Shown here piece after piece: positions 48,352 through 56,914 of a stretch of DNA of 64,000 nucleotides; positions within the stretch are counted from its first letter, which is position 1, and every line of letters begins with the position of its first letter. The stretch is from Actinomycetota bacterium (GTDB lineage: Bacteria > Actinomycetota > Thermoleophilia > Solirubrobacterales > Solirubrobacteraceae), in NCBI GenBank assembly GCA_005888335.1, contig VAWY01000134.1:40448-104447 (forward strand), written 5' to 3'. The notes beneath the pieces are model-generated. The model did not search any database and was not told the origin of the DNA. It saw only the letters and a program-made list of their open reading frames with translations. Both the position numbers and the translations under genes were made by a program.

Positions 48352-49278
48352 GTGCCCCGGAGCCGCGCCATGAAGGCGGCGGCGTGGGGCGTCGTCGCCG
48401 CCGGGGTGGCCGCCCCCGCGCTGCGCCGGCGCCTGCGCCTGCGCCCGCCCGCCGTCGCCGTCGCCGCCTACGCGGCGCCCGTCGCCCTGTGCGTCGCCGT
48501 CCGGCGCTCGCGCACGCGCGACGTCTTCACTGTTGCGCTGCACATGTGGGCCTACCTCGCGCTCTACGAGATGCCCCACGACGACCCGGAGGCGCTCGAG
48601 CGCCGCGTGCGCGTGCGCTACCCCGTGCTGATCGACCGCGTCCTGGGCTTCGGCGAGCTGCCCGGCGTGCGCCTGCAGCGGGCGCTGTCGCGGCCCGGGG
48701 TGACGACGCGCCTGGACGCGGTGCTCGTCTGGGCGCACTGGCTCTGGTTCCTGGTGCCGCACGGAACCATCGCCTACCTGCTGGCCTTCCACCGCGACCG
48801 CTTCCCTCGCGGCGCGGCGCTCATGTACGCCGTCTACGACCTCGGCGTGATCGTCTACTGGGTGCTGCCGACCGCCCCGCCCTGGTACGCGGCGCGCAAC
48901 GGCGCGATCACCGCCGACCCCGCGCTGCGGCGGCTGATGGTCGAGCACGGCGAGCTGTTCTGGAGGGAGCGCTGGGAGCCGCTTTACAGTTTCCTCGGAG
49001 GCAATCCGCTCGCCGCCATGCCGTCCTTGCACTTCGCCACCTCTCTCATGGCCGCCCTGCTGCTCGCCGACATCGGCCCGGTCGAGGGCGCGCTCGGCTT
49101 CGGCTACGCGATCACGCTCGGCTTCGCGCTCGTGCACCTCGGCGAGCACTACGTCGTCGACCTGCTCGCCGGCGGGGCGCTGACGCTCGCTGTCCGGCGG
49201 CTCGAGCGGCCTGCGGGCCCGTTGCTCTCGCGCGCCTCGCGCGCCGTGGCCGAGATCGAGGCGAGGGCGCACGCGTGA
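48352..49278 (+). CDS. PAP2-superfamily membrane phosphatase
   Basis: A 308-residue (302 if ATG at 48370) integral membrane protein with about six helices. The C-terminal half holds the phosphatase signature: AAMPSLHFATSLMAALLL (PSLHF) and LVHLGEHYVVDLLAGG (His-x5-Asp). The first motif is less clear. It likely dephosphorylates a lipid such as undecaprenyl- or phosphatidyl-phosphate, or acts as an inositol-phosphoceramide-synthase-like transferase. Its stop overlaps the GTG of the flippase-like gene by 4 bases, suggesting a lipid-linked pathway. Confidence 0.82.
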   Translation: MPRSRAMKAAAWGVVAAGVAAPALRRRLRLRPPAVAVAAYAAPVALCVAVRRSRTRDVFTVALHMWAYLALYEMPHDDPEALERRVRVRYPVLIDRVLGFGELPGVRLQRALSRPGVTTRLDAVLVWAHWLWFLVPHGTIAYLLAFHRDRFPRGAALMYAVYDLGVIVYWVLPTAPPWYAARNGAITADPALRRLMVEHGELFWRERWEPLYSFLGGNPLAAMPSLHFATSLMAALLLADIGPVEGALGFGYAITLGFALVHLGEHYVVDLLAGGALTLAVRRLERPAGPLLSRASRAVAEIEARAHA

Positions 49279-50399
49279 CCTCCGTGCCTGCCGCGACCGA
49301 CGACCGGCGCGCGCCGGGCGCCATGGGCCAAGACGACGAGGAGATGCCCCGTCTGGGGCTGACGGGCCGCCGCGCGCTGCTTTTCGCCCTCTTCGTCGCC
49401 TCGGCGATCGCCTTGCTCTATTTCGTCCTGCCCCGGCTGGCCGGCCTGAAGGAGACGTGGCACCGCCTCAACCAGGGCGACCCGTGGTGGCTGGCCATCG
49501 CGCTGCTCTTCGAGGCGGTCTCGTTCTTCGGGTACGTCTGGCTGTTCCGGACGGTCTTCGTGCGCGGCGACACGCGGATCGACTGGAAGGCCAGCTACGA
49601 GATCAGCATGGCCGGCCTGGCGGCGACGCGACTGTTCGCGGCGGCCGGCGCGGGCGGCATCGCGCTCACCGCGTGGGCGCTGCGCCGCTCCGGGATGGAG
49701 GCGCGCGTGGTCGCCTGCCGGATGGTCGCCTTCCTCGTGCTGCTCTACGTCGTCTACATGCTCGCGCTGATCGTCGACGGGCTCGGCCTGCGCATCGGCC
49801 TGTTCCCCGGGTCGGCGCCGTTCGGCTTCACGGTCGTGCCGGCGATCTTCGGCGCCGTGGCGATCGGCGTCGCCGCGCTCGTCTGCCTGCTGCCGCGTGA
49901 CGTCGAGCGCCGGCTGGAGCACTGGGCGCACCGCGGCGGGCGCGTTGCGCGGCTGATGAGCAAGGCGGTCACCGCCCCGGCGTCGGCGGCCAGCGGGTTG
50001 CGCACCGCGGTGCGGCTCATCGTCGCGCGCGAGGCGGGCGTGCTGGGCGCCGTGCTGTGGTGGGGCTTCGACATCGCCACGCTGTGGGCGTGCTTCCACG
50101 CCTTCGGCGAGGCGCCGCCGTGGGCGGTCGTCGTCATGGCCTACTACGTCGGCATGCTGGCCAACACGCTGCCGCTGCCCGGCGGGATCGGCGGCGTCGA
50201 CGGCGGCATGATCGGCACGTTCATCGCCTTCGACGTCAACGCCGGCCTCGCGGTCATCGCCGTGCTCGTCTACCGCGGCTTCGCCTTCTGGCTGCCGACG
50301 CTGCCCGGCGCGATCGCCTACTTCCAGCTGCGGCGCACGGTGTCCGGGTGGCGCAGCGCGCGAGCGACGGCCCAGGCACAGGCACAGGCCCGCGCGTAA
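49275..50399 (+). CDS. lysylphosphatidylglycerol synthase-type membrane protein (flippase-like)
   Basis: A 374-residue protein of about eight helices matching the membrane part of MprF/AglD-type proteins (UPF0104/LPG_synthase_TM). Landmarks are YVWLFRTVFVRGDTRIDWKASYEISMAGLAATRLF-type segments around residues 78-112 and the LPLPGGIGGVDGGMIG loop near 310-325. It lacks the soluble aminoacyl-transfer domain, so it may move or modify a lipid rather than lysylate it. It is coupled to the PAP2 gene. The C-terminus is Gln/Ala-rich (ATAQAQAQARA). Confidence 0.82.
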   Translation: MTSVPAATDDRRAPGAMGQDDEEMPRLGLTGRRALLFALFVASAIALLYFVLPRLAGLKETWHRLNQGDPWWLAIALLFEAVSFFGYVWLFRTVFVRGDTRIDWKASYEISMAGLAATRLFAAAGAGGIALTAWALRRSGMEARVVACRMVAFLVLLYVVYMLALIVDGLGLRIGLFPGSAPFGFTVVPAIFGAVAIGVAALVCLLPRDVERRLEHWAHRGGRVARLMSKAVTAPASAASGLRTAVRLIVAREAGVLGAVLWWGFDIATLWACFHAFGEAPPWAVVVMAYYVGMLANTLPLPGGIGGVDGGMIGTFIAFDVNAGLAVIAVLVYRGFAFWLPTLPGAIAYFQLRRTVSGWRSARATAQAQAQARA

Positions 50400-50400
50400 G

Positions 50401-50437
50401 GCGAGATCCGTCTCGCTTGCGCGAACATCCGGTTCGC
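50401..50437. promoter_or_regulatory. two adjacent inverted repeats before trxB
   Basis: GCGAGA/TCTCGC (50401-50416) directly follows the stop of the flippase-like gene and may terminate it. GCGAAC/GTTCGC (50421-50437) overlaps the expected -35 region of trxB and could be an operator. Both have 4-5-base loops. Confidence 0.4.
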
Positions 50438-50458
50438 GTAACGTCCGGGCCCAGGCAC

Positions 50459-50464
50459 TATACT
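50459..50464 (+). promoter_or_regulatory. -10 box (TATACT) of trxB
   Basis: TATACT followed by TTGTAAAG makes the most AT-rich promoter-like stretch in the window. It ends 11 bases before the ATG with no ribosome site, suggesting a leaderless or nearly leaderless mRNA. Confidence 0.55.
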
Positions 50465-50475
50465 TTGTAAAGCGT

Positions 50476-51474
50476 ATGGAGAACGTCATCATCATCGGCT
50501 CGGGCCCCGCCGGCTACACGGCCGCCCTGTACACGTCGCGCGCCAACCTCAAGCCGCTCGTCATCGAGGGCTTCTTCTGGGGCGGGCTGCTGCAGCAGAC
50601 GACCGAGGTCGAGAACTACCCCGGCTTCCGCGACGGGATCATGGGACCGGAGCTGATGCAGATCATGCGCGACCAGGCCGAGCGCTTCGGCACGCAGTTC
50701 GTCACCGACCAGGCGACCAAGGTCGAGCTCGCCGACGAGCCCGGCGGCGTACACAAGGTCTGGGTCGGCGACGACCTCTACGAGTCGCGCACGGTGATCC
50801 TCGCCATGGGCGCCGAGCACAAGAAGCTCGAGTGCCGCGGCGAGACCGAGCTGTCGGGCCGCGGCGTGAGCTACTGCGCCACCTGCGACGCCGCGTTCTT
50901 CAAGGACAAGCAGACGATCGTCGTCGGCGGCGGCGACTCCGCGATGGAGGAGGCGATCTTCCTGTCGAAGTTCGCCGAGAAGGTCGTCGTCGTGCACCGT
51001 CGCGACGAGTTCCGCGCCTCGAAGATCATGATCGATCGCGCCCGGGGGATCGAGAACCTCGAGTTCAAGACGCCGTACGTCGTCGAGGAGTTCCACCCCG
51101 CCGAGGGGGGAGCGCTGGGCCACGCGACGCTGCGCAACGTCGAGACCGGCGAGACCGAGGAGCTGCCGATGGACGGCGCGTTCATCGCGATCGGCCACGA
51201 GCCGCAGTCGGAGATCGTCCGCGGCCAGCTCGACACCGACGACGAGGGCTACGTGATCGTCCAGGGCCGCTCGACGCGGACGAACAAGCCGGGCGTCTTC
51301 GCCTCCGGCGACCTCGTCGACCACACGTACCGCCAAGCGGTCACCGCGGCGGGGTCCGGCTGTCAGGCAGCGCTCGACGCCGAGTGGTACCTGCGCGACA
51401 CGCCCGAGGTGCCGACGCCGGCCGGGCTGCCCGAGGGCGACCTCGCGGAAGCCCAGTGGGCGCCGAAGTCCTGA
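50476..51474 (+). CDS. trxB: thioredoxin-disulfide reductase
   Basis: FAD/NADPH enzyme that reduces thioredoxin. The 332-residue protein has the FAD-binding IIGSGPAGYTAALYTSRANL, redox-active CATC (Cys134-Cys137) in SYCATCDAAFFKDK, NADPH-binding VVGGGDSAMEEAIFLSKFA with VVHRRDEFRAS, and the C-terminal GVFASGDLVDHTYRQAVTAAGSGCQAAL. There is no thioredoxin gene adjacent. It has its own AT-rich promoter and a downstream hairpin, so it is probably monocistronic. Confidence 0.95.
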   Translation: MENVIIIGSGPAGYTAALYTSRANLKPLVIEGFFWGGLLQQTTEVENYPGFRDGIMGPELMQIMRDQAERFGTQFVTDQATKVELADEPGGVHKVWVGDDLYESRTVILAMGAEHKKLECRGETELSGRGVSYCATCDAAFFKDKQTIVVGGGDSAMEEAIFLSKFAEKVVVVHRRDEFRASKIMIDRARGIENLEFKTPYVVEEFHPAEGGALGHATLRNVETGETEELPMDGAFIAIGHEPQSEIVRGQLDTDDEGYVIVQGRSTRTNKPGVFASGDLVDHTYRQAVTAAGSGCQAALDAEWYLRDTPEVPTPAGLPEGDLAEAQWAPKS

Positions 51475-51492
51475 GGGGCCCTCGGCGCCCCT
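51474..51492 (+). terminator. hairpin downstream of trxB
   Basis: Arms AGGGGC and GCCCCT around CCTCGGC, starting within the trxB stop codon. A second hairpin (TCCCTGC/GCAGGGA, 51533-51553) follows. No T tract. Confidence 0.45.
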
Positions 51493-51632
51493 GCCATTGT
51501 CCTCGGTCGCTCGAGTGCCGAGCACGACACGCTCCCTGCGTCCTCGGCAGGGACGCCGATCGGCACCTCAGTTCCTGACGTCGCTCTAGACTTCAGCCCA
51601 GGCGCGGCAGGGCGCCGGACCCGTGGTCACGA

Positions 51633-52406
51633 ATGATCTCTGCCCGCCGTCCCGACACTTCCCAGCGCCTGCGCGACATCCAGGCGGCGCGCTCGCGCCT
51701 CGCGCCGCTGCTGCTCGCCGACCTGCTCGCAGCGCTCCCTGCCGAGGCCGCGCGCGCCTGCGCGCTCGACCGGACGGTCCTGGTCGTCGTCCGCGACGAC
51801 GAGCTCGTGCCCGCCACCGCCTTCGACGGCGAGCGCCCCGCACGGGCGGCCGACTGGGTGCGCGCGCCGAGCGCCCGGCTGGCCGACTGCCGGCTCGAGG
51901 CCGCGGTCGCCCGGCATGGCGAGCCGCTGCTCGTCCACGAGCCCGCTGACGAGCCGCCCGCCCGCCGGCCGCTTGTGACCTTCGCCGGCGTGAGCGCGCT
52001 CGCGATCGCGCCGCTCGTGCACCCCGACCGCACGATCGCGCTGCTCTACGGCGACCGCCGCGACGGCCCGCCCCTCGACGAGCTCGACCGCGAGCTGCTG
52101 TGGACGTTCGCGACGGCGGCGGCGCCGCTGCTGTACCTGGCCACGCTGGCGGCGATCGCGCGGCCGGGCGACCAGTCGCCGCCCGACCCGCCGGCGGAGG
52201 CGGCGCTCACGCGGCGCGAGCTCGAGGTCCTGCGGCTGATGGCCGGCGGCGCGCCCGACGCGGCGATCGCCGCGCGCCTGGCCGTCTCGGAGACCACGGT
52301 CAAGACCCACGTGCGCCAGATCCTGCGCAAGCTCGGCGCAGAGAACCGCACCGAGGCGGTCGCTCGTTCCAGCCGCCACTTGCAGTCACCGGCTTTGGGG
52401 GCATAG
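51633..52406 (+). CDS. LuxR-type transcriptional regulator with GAF-like domain
   Basis: A 257-residue regulator. The C-terminal ~60 residues are a LuxR/FixJ helix-turn-helix (TRRELEVLRLMAGGAPDAAIAARLAVSETTVKTHV when read in sections, then RQILRKLGAENRTEAVARS). The N-terminal ~170 residues resemble a GAF sensor (VLVVVRDDELVPATAF, EPLLVHEPADEPPARRPLVTFAGVSALAIAPLV). There is no receiver Asp, so it is not a classic response regulator. Ligand and targets unknown. It stands alone with its own 158-base upstream gap. Confidence 0.82.
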   Translation: MISARRPDTSQRLRDIQAARSRLAPLLLADLLAALPAEAARACALDRTVLVVVRDDELVPATAFDGERPARAADWVRAPSARLADCRLEAAVARHGEPLLVHEPADEPPARRPLVTFAGVSALAIAPLVHPDRTIALLYGDRRDGPPLDELDRELLWTFATAAAPLLYLATLAAIARPGDQSPPDPPAEAALTRRELEVLRLMAGGAPDAAIAARLAVSETTVKTHVRQILRKLGAENRTEAVARSSRHLQSPALGA

Positions 52407-52409
52407 GGT
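52404..52409 (+). promoter_or_regulatory. -10 box (TAGGGT) for the secreted-protein gene
   Basis: TAGGGT overlaps the stop codon of the LuxR gene and ends 10 bases before the GTG at 52420. Confidence 0.35.
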
Positions 52410-52419
52410 CGATCACGTC

Positions 52420-53169
52420 GTGCACGGACGCGTGACGCATGCCCTCCTCCCCGTCGTCGCCGGCGCACTTCTCGTCGCCGCCCCAGCGAGCGCCGCGCCG
52501 ACCACCACGCTGACCGTCACCGCCACGCTGCTCAACCAGCCGAAGGGCAAGCCGTGGTCGATCGGCGTCGGCGTCGGCGTGACGATCGCCAACCCGGACG
52601 GCACGCAGCCACCGCCGCTGCGCCACCTGCAGATCAAGTTCCCGCGCGGCGCGAAGACGAACTTCGGCGCCTTCCCGGCCTGCAACCCCAAGCGGCTCGC
52701 GGCGGCCAGGGCGCCCGACGGCTGCCCGGCCGGATCGCACATCGGCAAGGGGACCTCGAAGGTCTCGGTGCTGCCGATCTTCCCCGACCCGGTGACGGCC
52801 ACCATCGACGTCTTCAACGGCCCCAAGAAGGGCGCCGGCCGCACGCTGCTCTTCCTCGCCCGCACAACGACGCCGATCACCACCCAGATGGTGTTCAGCG
52901 GCACGATCAAGCCGGCGACCGGCCGCTTCGGCTACATCCTCGACGTCGACGTGCCCCGCATCCCGACGCTCCCGGGCATGCCCGACGCGTCGCCGGTCGC
53001 CTTCGACACGCTCGTGCAGGCCCGCCGGGGCGCGATCTCCTACATCGAGGCGCCGACGAGCTGCCCGCGCGGCGGCCTGCCGTTCCAGGGCACCTTCAAG
53101 TTCGCAGACGGCTCGACGTCCACCGCCGCCGCGCGCATCGGCTGCACGCTGACGAGCACGCCGGGCTGA
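52420..53169 (+). CDS. secreted hypothetical beta-rich protein
   Basis: A 249-residue exported protein with a signal peptide (about 8-26, APASA cleavage). The mature part is beta-rich with four Cys residues (FPACNPKRL, DGCPAGSHIGKGT, TSCPRGG, RIGCTLTS). The pattern xxFPxCNxxRLxxxxxxxCPxxSxIGxG is one I associate with a family of secreted actinobacterial proteins of unknown function. No catalytic motif seen. GTG start. Confidence 0.6.
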   Translation: MHGRVTHALLPVVAGALLVAAPASAAPTTTLTVTATLLNQPKGKPWSIGVGVGVTIANPDGTQPPPLRHLQIKFPRGAKTNFGAFPACNPKRLAAARAPDGCPAGSHIGKGTSKVSVLPIFPDPVTATIDVFNGPKKGAGRTLLFLARTTTPITTQMVFSGTIKPATGRFGYILDVDVPRIPTLPGMPDASPVAFDTLVQARRGAISYIEAPTSCPRGGLPFQGTFKFADGSTSTAAARIGCTLTSTPG

Positions 53170-53203
53170 GCGGGTTACGGCGCCTACGGCGCGTTGACCT
53201 TGA

Positions 53204-53218
53204 GCGAACTTCGTTCGC
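53204..53218. terminator. GCGAAC-TTC-GTTCGC hairpin between convergent genes
   Basis: Six-base perfect arms and a 3-base loop lie 3 bases from the aldehyde dehydrogenase stop and 34 bases after the secreted-protein stop. A likely bidirectional terminator. Confidence 0.5.
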
Positions 53219-53221
53219 CCG

Positions 53222-54712
53222 CTACAGCTGCACGAAGACCGACTTGGGCTCGAGGTACGCCTCGAGGCCGGCGCGGCCGTGCTCGCGGCCGATGCCCGAC
53301 GCCTTGAAGCCGCCGAACGGCGCCGCGGAGTCGACGAGACCCCACGTGTTGACGTAGATCGACCCGGCGCGCAGCAGACGGGCGAGCCGGTGGGCGTTGG
53401 AGATGTCGCGCGTCCACACGCCGGCGGCCAGGCCGTACTCGCCGTCGTTGGCCCGGCGGGCGACCTCCTCGAGCGACTCGTAGGGCTGCGCGACGAGGAC
53501 CGGGCCGAAGATCTCCTCGCGCACGATCCGCGCGGTGTCGTCGGTCGTGGTGAAGAGCGTCGGCTCGACGTAGTAGCCGCCGGGGTGGGTGGGGACCGCA
53601 TCAGTGCCGCCGCCCGCGACCAGCTCGGCCTCCGAGCGGCCGACCTCGATGTAGCCGCTGACGCGCTCGTGCTGCTCGGCGGAGACGAGCGGCCCGACGA
53701 ACGTCTTGGGATCGAGGCCGGGGCCCGGCGCAGTCTGGCGCGCCTGTTCGGCCAGCGCGCCGACGACGTCGTCGAACAGCTCCTTGGGGACGAGGAGTCG
53801 CGACGCCGCGTTGCACGCCTGGCCGCTGTTGTAGTAGATGCCGGTGAAGGCGCCCTTGACCGCGCGCTTGACGTCGGCGTCGGGCAGCACGATGTTGGGC
53901 GACTTGCCGCCGAGCTCGAGCGTCACGCGCTTGAGGTCGCGCCCCGCGCGCGCGCCGATCTCGCGGCCGACCGCGGTCGACCCCGTGAAGGCGATCTTGT
54001 CCACGCCCGGGTGTGCGACGAGCGCGGCGCCGGTCTCGCCGTCGCCGGTGATGACGTTGAGCACGCCGGGCGGGATGCCCGCCTCGAGGGCGAGCTCGCC
54101 GAGGCGCAGCGCGGTGAGCGGGGTCTGCTCGGCGGGCTTGAGGACGGTGGTGCAGCCCGCGGCGAGCGCGGGACCGACCTTCCAGGCCGCCATCAGCAGC
54201 GGGAAGTTCCAGGGGATGATCTGGCCGCAGACGCCGACCGGCTCGGGCTGCGTGTAGCAGAGCACGTCGCGCCCGGAGACCGGGATGACGCCGCCCTCGA
54301 TCTTCGTCGGCCAGCCGGCGAAGTACTCGAGGTGGCCGACCGCCTGGGCGACGTCGACGGCGCGCGCGAACTTGACCGGCTTGCCGTTGTCCAGCGACTC
54401 CAGCTGGGCGAGCTCGTCGGCGTGCGCGTCGAGCAGCCCGGCCAGCGCGGCGATCCGCCGGCCGCGGTCGGCGGCGCTCATCTTGCGCCAGTCCGAGCCC
54501 TCCTCGAACGCGCGCCGCGCGGCCCCGACGGCGCGGTCGACGTCCTCCGCCCCGGCGTGGCTGACGGTCGCCAAGCGCTCGCCGGTCGACGGGTCGGGCG
54601 TGTCGAAGGTCCGCCCGCCGGCGGCGGGGCGGCGCTCGCCGTCGATGAGCAGCTCGTGGACGTCGGCGGCGAGGAACTCGCGGACGGGGTCGGCGATCTC
54701 GGTGGCGGCCAT
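53222..54712 (-). CDS. aldehyde dehydrogenase (NAD-dependent)
   Basis: A 496-residue ALDH-superfamily enzyme. Catalytic Cys in YYNSGQACNAASRLLVPK, general-base Glu in VTLELGGKSPNIVL, NAD-binding PWNFPLLMAAWKVGPALAAG and GSTAVGREIGA, and the C-terminal EEIFGPVLVAQPYES. Closest in style to broad-range betaine/retinal-type aldehyde dehydrogenases. ATG at 54712 has an AGGAGA ribosome site. It lies downstream of the alcohol dehydrogenase on the same strand, so the pair could oxidise an alcohol to an acid. Confidence 0.94.
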   Translation of the reverse strand: MAATEIADPVREFLAADVHELLIDGERRPAAGGRTFDTPDPSTGERLATVSHAGAEDVDRAVGAARRAFEEGSDWRKMSAADRGRRIAALAGLLDAHADELAQLESLDNGKPVKFARAVDVAQAVGHLEYFAGWPTKIEGGVIPVSGRDVLCYTQPEPVGVCGQIIPWNFPLLMAAWKVGPALAAGCTTVLKPAEQTPLTALRLGELALEAGIPPGVLNVITGDGETGAALVAHPGVDKIAFTGSTAVGREIGARAGRDLKRVTLELGGKSPNIVLPDADVKRAVKGAFTGIYYNSGQACNAASRLLVPKELFDDVVGALAEQARQTAPGPGLDPKTFVGPLVSAEQHERVSGYIEVGRSEAELVAGGGTDAVPTHPGGYYVEPTLFTTTDDTARIVREEIFGPVLVAQPYESLEEVARRANDGEYGLAAGVWTRDISNAHRLARLLRAGSIYVNTWGLVDSAAPFGGFKASGIGREHGRAGLEAYLEPKSVFVQL

Positions 54713-54787
54713 GGGGCGGTCTCCTGGATGGTTGATTCCGCGGCCGTCGTGCCCGGATGGCCGTGGATCGCGGATGCCGGGCGCCGA

Positions 54788-54831
54788 CCGCCGGACCGGC
54801 ACAGTACCTGGCGTACGGGCCGGTCCGGCGG
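54788..54831. terminator. 13-bp perfect inverted repeat between alcohol and aldehyde dehydrogenase genes
   Basis: Arms CCGCCGGACCGGC (54788-54800) and GCCGGTCCGGCGG (54819-54831) with an 18-base loop that itself contains GTAC...GTAC. It lies 60 bases after the alcohol dehydrogenase stop and 75 bases before the aldehyde dehydrogenase start on the minus strand. It may terminate or attenuate read-through, or bind a regulator. Confidence 0.55.
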
Positions 54832-54890
54832 GTGGCGATCCGGCGCCGCGAGGCGCGGTCAGCCGGGTGCGAGGGTCGTGGAATCAGCCA

Positions 54891-55919
54891 TCAGGGGGTG
54901 AGGACGATCTTCAGCGCCTCGCGCCGGTCATAGAGCGCGTAGGCGTCGGGCGCGTCGGCGAGCGCCATGTGGTGGGTGACCAGCGGGCTCGGGTCCAGGC
55001 GGCCCGACGCGAGCAGGGCGAGGACGGAGTCGAGGTGGCCGATCACGTTGGCCTGGCCGGTGTGCAGCTGCAGGGACTTGATCCAGACGAGGCCCATGTG
55101 CACCTCGCAGCGCTCGGCGTACACGCCGACGACCGAGACGACGCCGGCCTTGGACGTGAGGCGGATCGCCGACTCGAGCGCGCGCGGGTCGCCGACCGCC
55201 TCGACGGCGACGTCGACGCCGCGGCCCTCGGTCAGCCGGCGCACCTCGTCGCGCGGCGACTGCTCGGTCAGGTGGACCGCGGTAGCCCCGAACGTCCGCG
55301 CCATCTCGAGGCGCGCCTCGACGGAGTCGATGGCGATCACCTGCGCGGCCCCGGCGATGAGCGCGGTCTGCACGGCGGACAGCCCCACGGGGCCGAGGCC
55401 GAGGACGGCGACGCTGTCGCCCGGCCGCACGGCCTGCGTCGCGTGGTAGGCCGTGCCCATGACGTCGCCGGCGAACAGCGCGACGTCGTCGCCGAGCCCG
55501 TCGGGGACCTTGCGCAGGGTGAGGTTGGCGTGCGGGACGAGCGCCAGCTCGGCCTGCGTGCCCTGCAGCGCCCCCAGGGTCGCGCCGTGCCCGAACGTCC
55601 GCGAGCCGTCGCACTTGTGGTAGTGGCCGCGGCGGCAGAACCAGCACGTCCCGCAGGCGACCTGGAAGCAGCCCAGCACGCGGTCGCCGACCCCCACGCC
55701 GGACACCGCGTCGCCCGCGGCGACGACCTCGCCGACGTACTCGTGGCCGATCGTGAAGCCGGGCTCGATCTGGATGCGCCCGTGGAAGATGTGCAGGTCG
55801 CTGCCGCACACGCCGGTGGCCCGGATGCGCACGACCGCGTCGTCGGGCGCCTGCAGCTGGGGCTCGGGCTTGTCGACGACGGCGACCTCGTACGGCGCCT
55901 GGAAGGCGACGGCCTGCAT
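54891..55919 (-). CDS. zinc-dependent medium-chain alcohol dehydrogenase
   Basis: A 342-residue MDR enzyme. Catalytic zinc ligands: Cys and Asp context GVCGSDLHIFHG, GHEYVGEVVAAG (His/Glu). Structural zinc: CGTCWFCRRGHYHKC. Rossmann loop VLGLGPVGLSAVQTALIAGA with the NAD-preferring Asp in VIAIDSVEARLEMA. Substrate is not evident; threonine/sorbitol/glutathione-independent formaldehyde dehydrogenase-like relatives are all possible. Upstream member of the adh-aldh pair. Confidence 0.92.
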   Translation of the reverse strand: MQAVAFQAPYEVAVVDKPEPQLQAPDDAVVRIRATGVCGSDLHIFHGRIQIEPGFTIGHEYVGEVVAAGDAVSGVGVGDRVLGCFQVACGTCWFCRRGHYHKCDGSRTFGHGATLGALQGTQAELALVPHANLTLRKVPDGLGDDVALFAGDVMGTAYHATQAVRPGDSVAVLGLGPVGLSAVQTALIAGAAQVIAIDSVEARLEMARTFGATAVHLTEQSPRDEVRRLTEGRGVDVAVEAVGDPRALESAIRLTSKAGVVSVVGVYAERCEVHMGLVWIKSLQLHTGQANVIGHLDSVLALLASGRLDPSPLVTHHMALADAPDAYALYDRREALKIVLTP

Positions 55920-55951
55920 CAGGCGCCGGAGGCTATCGGTCGTCGAGCGTG

Positions 55952-56839
55952 CTAGACGGTCTGCACGTCGGCGTCGAAGGCCACCGTGACGGTCAGCTCC
56001 TCGGCGCCGCGGACGAGCCCGAGCTCGAGCGTCGGTGCGCCGGAGTCGACGGCGGCGTGGAGCGTGTCGAGGCGGTCGGTCTCGCTGCCGTTGACCGCGA
56101 CGATCAGGTCGCCGCGGCGCACGCCGGCGCGATCGGCCGGGGAGCCGTCGCGTACGCCGCGCACGAGCAGGCCGTCGCGCTCCGGCAGCCCGACGGCGCG
56201 GCGCATGCGCCGCGCGACGTAGGGCGGGGCGAGCGCGATGCCCAGCCGGCGCGGCTCGACGCGCTCGCCGCGCGCGAGGCGCTCGATGAGGTCGGCGGCC
56301 AGGGGCACGGCGAGGATCAGGCCGCCCTCGAGGCGGATGGCGTTCAGGCCGACGACGCGGCCGTCGGCGTCGACGAGCGGGCCGCCGGAAGAGCCGCGCG
56401 GCAGCGCCGCGGAGTGCTCGATCGCACCGGCGAGGCGCCGCCCGCGCGGACCGCGCAGGCTGCGATCGGCGCTCGTCACGAAGCCCAGCGAGGCGCGCAG
56501 GCCACGCCCGCCCGGGTCGGCCAGGGCGAGGACGGCGGCGCCCAGGCCGGGAGTCTCGCCGGCGACCTCGACGGCGGGGGCGTCGCCGGTGTCGACGGAC
56601 AGCACGGCGAGGTTGGCGTCGTGGTCGACGCCGGCGATCGTCGCCTCCGCGCGGCGCCCGCCGGCGAAGGTGACGGTGGGCTCGCCGCGGCGGACGGCGT
56701 GGGCCACGGTGACGACCTGCCCGTCGGCGACGACGACACCCGAGCCCGCGGCCCAGCCGCGGCCCAGGCCGACGACCGAGGGCCCGACGCGCTCGGCGAC
56801 GCCGGCGATGGTGCTCTGCAGCTCGGACAGGAGGGTCAT
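55952..56839 (-). CDS. HtrA-like trypsin-fold protease with PDZ domain, no signal peptide
   Basis: A 295-residue S1C serine protease. Catalytic His47 in VVTVAHAVRR, Asp74 in DHDANLAVL, Ser151 in PRGSSGGPL. The C-terminal PDZ domain (about 205-290) contains LPERDGLLVRGVRDGSPADRAG-type carboxylate-binding segments and RRGDLIVAVNG. It has neither a signal peptide nor a membrane anchor, unlike most HtrA/DegP proteins, so it is predicted to be cytoplasmic. It is divergent from the HxlR regulator, with an operator-like palindrome between them. Confidence 0.85.
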   Translation of the reverse strand: MTLLSELQSTIAGVAERVGPSVVGLGRGWAAGSGVVVADGQVVTVAHAVRRGEPTVTFAGGRRAEATIAGVDHDANLAVLSVDTGDAPAVEVAGETPGLGAAVLALADPGGRGLRASLGFVTSADRSLRGPRGRRLAGAIEHSAALPRGSSGGPLVDADGRVVGLNAIRLEGGLILAVPLAADLIERLARGERVEPRRLGIALAPPYVARRMRRAVGLPERDGLLVRGVRDGSPADRAGVRRGDLIVAVNGSETDRLDTLHAAVDSGAPTLELGLVRGAEELTVTVAFDADVQTV

Positions 56840-56857
56840 GCGGGTTCCTCGATCAGA

Positions 56858-56884
56858 CAAGTGACTTGCGAACTGCAAGTGACT
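56858..56884. promoter_or_regulatory. operator-like palindrome and direct repeats between protease and HxlR genes
   Basis: ACTTGC-GAACT-GCAAGT (56864-56880) is a perfect 6-bp-arm palindrome. Two direct CAAGTGACT copies (56858 and 56876) lie 18 bases apart, close to two helical turns. The 75-base divergent gap and the neighbouring HxlR gene make this the likely binding site for that regulator. Confidence 0.6.
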
Positions 56885-56914
56885 GTACCAGGCGGCGGGA
56901 TTAACCTCCTGGGG

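Noticed and set aside
44603..54712. Identical 20-base start regions of ctaD (44603-44622) and aldehyde dehydrogenase (54693-54712), both encoding MAATEIA
   Set aside because: Striking, but limited to the first seven codons with unrelated flanks. More likely convergent use of the same favoured codons than a shared element.
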